Below are positions 63,001 through 64,000 of a DNA stretch of 64,000 nt, one piece after another (the stretch's first letter is position 1; each line of letters opens with the position of its first letter). The stretch is from Vibrio rotiferianus CAIM 577 = LMG 21460 (GTDB lineage Bacteria; Pseudomonadota; Gammaproteobacteria; Enterobacterales; Vibrionaceae). Position numbers and translations under genes: made by a program. The notes under the pieces were generated by a model that worked only from the letters and a program-made list of their open reading frames with translations, searched no databases and was not told where the DNA came from. The stretch spans positions 286,798 through 350,797 of the forward strand of contig NZ_APHW01000022.1 in assembly GCF_002741985.1 (NCBI RefSeq), in the 5' to 3' direction.

Positions 63001-63472
63001 GGGGGCAAGCGCGACTCGAATTTACAATCTGGAAACGGCTGTAGAAGTATTGTCTAGTTATGCATTTGATGGTGATAAAGACCAACTACAAAAGCTGAAG
63101 GAACTGGGTGGCGAGTTTACACGCCTAGCTGATAAAGCGCTGGGTAACAAGAAGGATAAGCAGGATCTAATGCGGGAAATACTGGTTGATACCATGATTC
63201 ACGCCCTAGATTACTGGGAGTCTGCTACTGGAGAGAGTAAATTTGCTTTTGCGGAACAAAGCGGCCTTTGGCGAGTGTACTTAGACAGAAGCACCCTCCA
63301 AACACGAACCTTAGATAAATACCTACGTATCGAGACGCTACCTAAGACTCCTCGTTGGCGAACTGTACTAAGCTCTATAGAGTTTATTCTTGAGCATTGT
63401 AAAGAACAAAGCCCCGATCGTAGCCACATTGAAGCACAGCGCGATAAACTGCAGAGGTTACTCACTAGCTAG
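60085..63472 (+). pseudogene. chiS: Hybrid sensor kinase ChiS (chitin program regulator), frameshifted at a G8 run
   Basis: Orphan membrane hybrid kinase that activates chitin utilisation genes. From ATG 60085: membrane segment ~12-32, periplasmic sensor ~33-350, second membrane segment ~355-378, HAMP, HisKA with SHELRTP (His at residue 469), ATPase with N box and GAGLGLSIS, receiver with DIMMPG (Asp at 772), a PAS-like part ~885-930, then the C-terminal ChiS DNA-binding domain. His469 and Asp772 are exactly the numbers of V. cholerae ChiS, which fixes start and orthology. Eight G at 62998-63005 put the last ~150 residues out of frame; as written the product is 990 residues ending 63057, without the DNA-binding domain. 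Seven G would give 1128 residues. Error or real variation cannot be told here. Confidence 0.9.
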
Positions 63473-63485
63473 CCAATTTATTAAA

Positions 63486-63510
63486 TAGCCCCACCAGCCC
63501 GGTGGGGCTA
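63486..63510 (+). terminator. Terminator hairpin of chiS, U-tract absent
   Basis: Perfect 10-bp TAGCCCCACC/GGTGGGGCTA stem with a 5-nt loop, 14 bp after the chiS stop. Instead of a T-run the sequence continues ATTATATGG, close to the presumed IS110 left end. Confidence 0.75.
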
Positions 63511-64000
63511 ATTATATGGTCCGCCTCACTCTCAAGCCCTACGCTTAGAGTAGGCTCTCAGAACGAGGTGAACCATATGTCTACCATTTACATCTTAGGT
63601 ATCGATTTAGGCAAGCACTGCTTTCATGCGGTTGGCAACAATCACACTGGCAAAGACGTTATTCGCCGTAAGTTTAGTCGAAGCCAACTACTCCGTTTCT
63701 TATCTGTACTTGAACCTACCATCATCGCTTTTGAGGCCTGTGGCGGTGCTCACTGGCTTGCGAGAAAGTGTGAAGCCTATGGGCATCGAGTTCGACTTAT
63801 TCCACCTCAATATGTAAAACCTTACGTCAAAGGTAACAAAAACGACTTTATTGATGCGGCTGCGATAGCAGAAGCAGCAAGTCGACCAAGCATGAGGTTT
63901 GTTTCTGCCAAGTCAGAGGAAGCTCAAGTAATCGCAGCTATCCATCGAGTGAGAGATGGTTATATCAAAGAGCGAACGGCTTGTATGAGCCGAATTGGAG
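63511..64000 (+). mobile_element. IS110-family insertion sequence, left part (continues beyond window)
   Basis: Defined by its transposase gene from 63577. The left boundary is not marked by an inverted repeat (usual for the family) and is placed after the chiS terminator hairpin by inference. Only about 60 bp precede the transposase. The right end lies outside the window. Confidence 0.75.
63577..64000 (+). CDS. IS110-family transposase, N-terminal 141 residues
   Basis: ATG 63577, open to the window edge. It begins MSTIYILGIDLGKHCFHAVG. The RuvC-like DEDD catalytic residues are all in view: Asp10 (GIDLGK), Glu53 (AFEACGG), Asp110 and Asp113 (NDFIDAA). IS110 transposases are about 320-350 residues, with a C-terminal Tnp20 serine domain, which is out of view. 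GAGGTG lies six bases upstream. In this family a bridge (seeker) RNA from the non-coding end directs target choice; the short left end suggests an IS1111-type element whose RNA lies at the right end. Confidence 0.9.
   Translation, partial: MSTIYILGIDLGKHCFHAVGNNHTGKDVIRRKFSRSQLLRFLSVLEPTIIAFEACGGAHWLARKCEAYGHRVRLIPPQYVKPYVKGNKNDFIDAAAIAEAASRPSMRFVSAKSEEAQVIAAIHRVRDGYIKERTACMSRIG

Overview
The window is a stretch of a Vibrio chromosome. Gene content, gene order and moderate GC point to the genus, probably the Harveyi/Parahaemolyticus group; the species cannot be fixed from sequence reading alone. Markers are ompU beside greA and dacB, an orthologue of ChiS, a RocS-like GGDEF/EAL protein, the vcCNT-type NupC and ShyC/VexLM-type genes. 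It is almost entirely core genome. The only mobile DNA seen is the start of an IS110-family element at the right edge. There is no rRNA operon, CRISPR array or prophage.

Layout. 1-19 kb: a second EF-G gene (cut by the window edge), radA, a double PilZ protein gene (plzC-like, frameshifted), serB, a membrane protein gene smp, the deoCABD nucleoside catabolism operon, nupC with a consensus CRP box upstream, a TatD-type hydrolase (frameshifted), prfC, a membrane GGDEF protein (frameshifted), rimI and holD. 19-27 kb: a DUF2541-like secreted protein, a GNAT enzyme, ubiT, a rocS-like gene, ubiUV (oxygen-independent ubiquinone synthesis), and a MATE efflux gene with its MarR regulator and two identical palindromic operators. 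27-44 kb: the classical block nlpI, pnp, rpsO, truB, rbfA, infB, nusA, rimP, tRNA-fMet, tRNA-Leu(GAG), secG, glmM, folP, ftsH, rlmE, yhbY, greA. 44-64 kb: ompU, dacB, an MgtE-like transporter behind a structured leader, tyrS, shyC, vexLM, erpA, hemL, a 39-residue membrane protein, an AI-2E/PerM family protein, rsmC, chiS (frameshifted) and the IS110 element.

Most notable points. (1) Four genes are broken by small indels at G/C runs: plzC, tatD/yjjV, the GGDEF protein and chiS. In the last three the indel lies in a run of exactly eight G. In the GGDEF gene that run encodes the GG of GGDEF itself. In chiS it separates the kinase/receiver part from the C-terminal DNA-binding domain. This is either base-calling error at homopolymers or slipped-strand variation; raw reads would decide. 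(2) The MgtE-like gene is preceded by a 19-codon leader ORF with a good ribosome binding site, nested long-range stems that enclose that site, and an intrinsic terminator, which together look like an uncharacterised attenuator or riboswitch. (3) greA has an intrinsic terminator in its leader, like the E. coli GraL arrangement. (4) The IS110 element appears to sit directly after the terminator hairpin of chiS, which lacks a U-tract.
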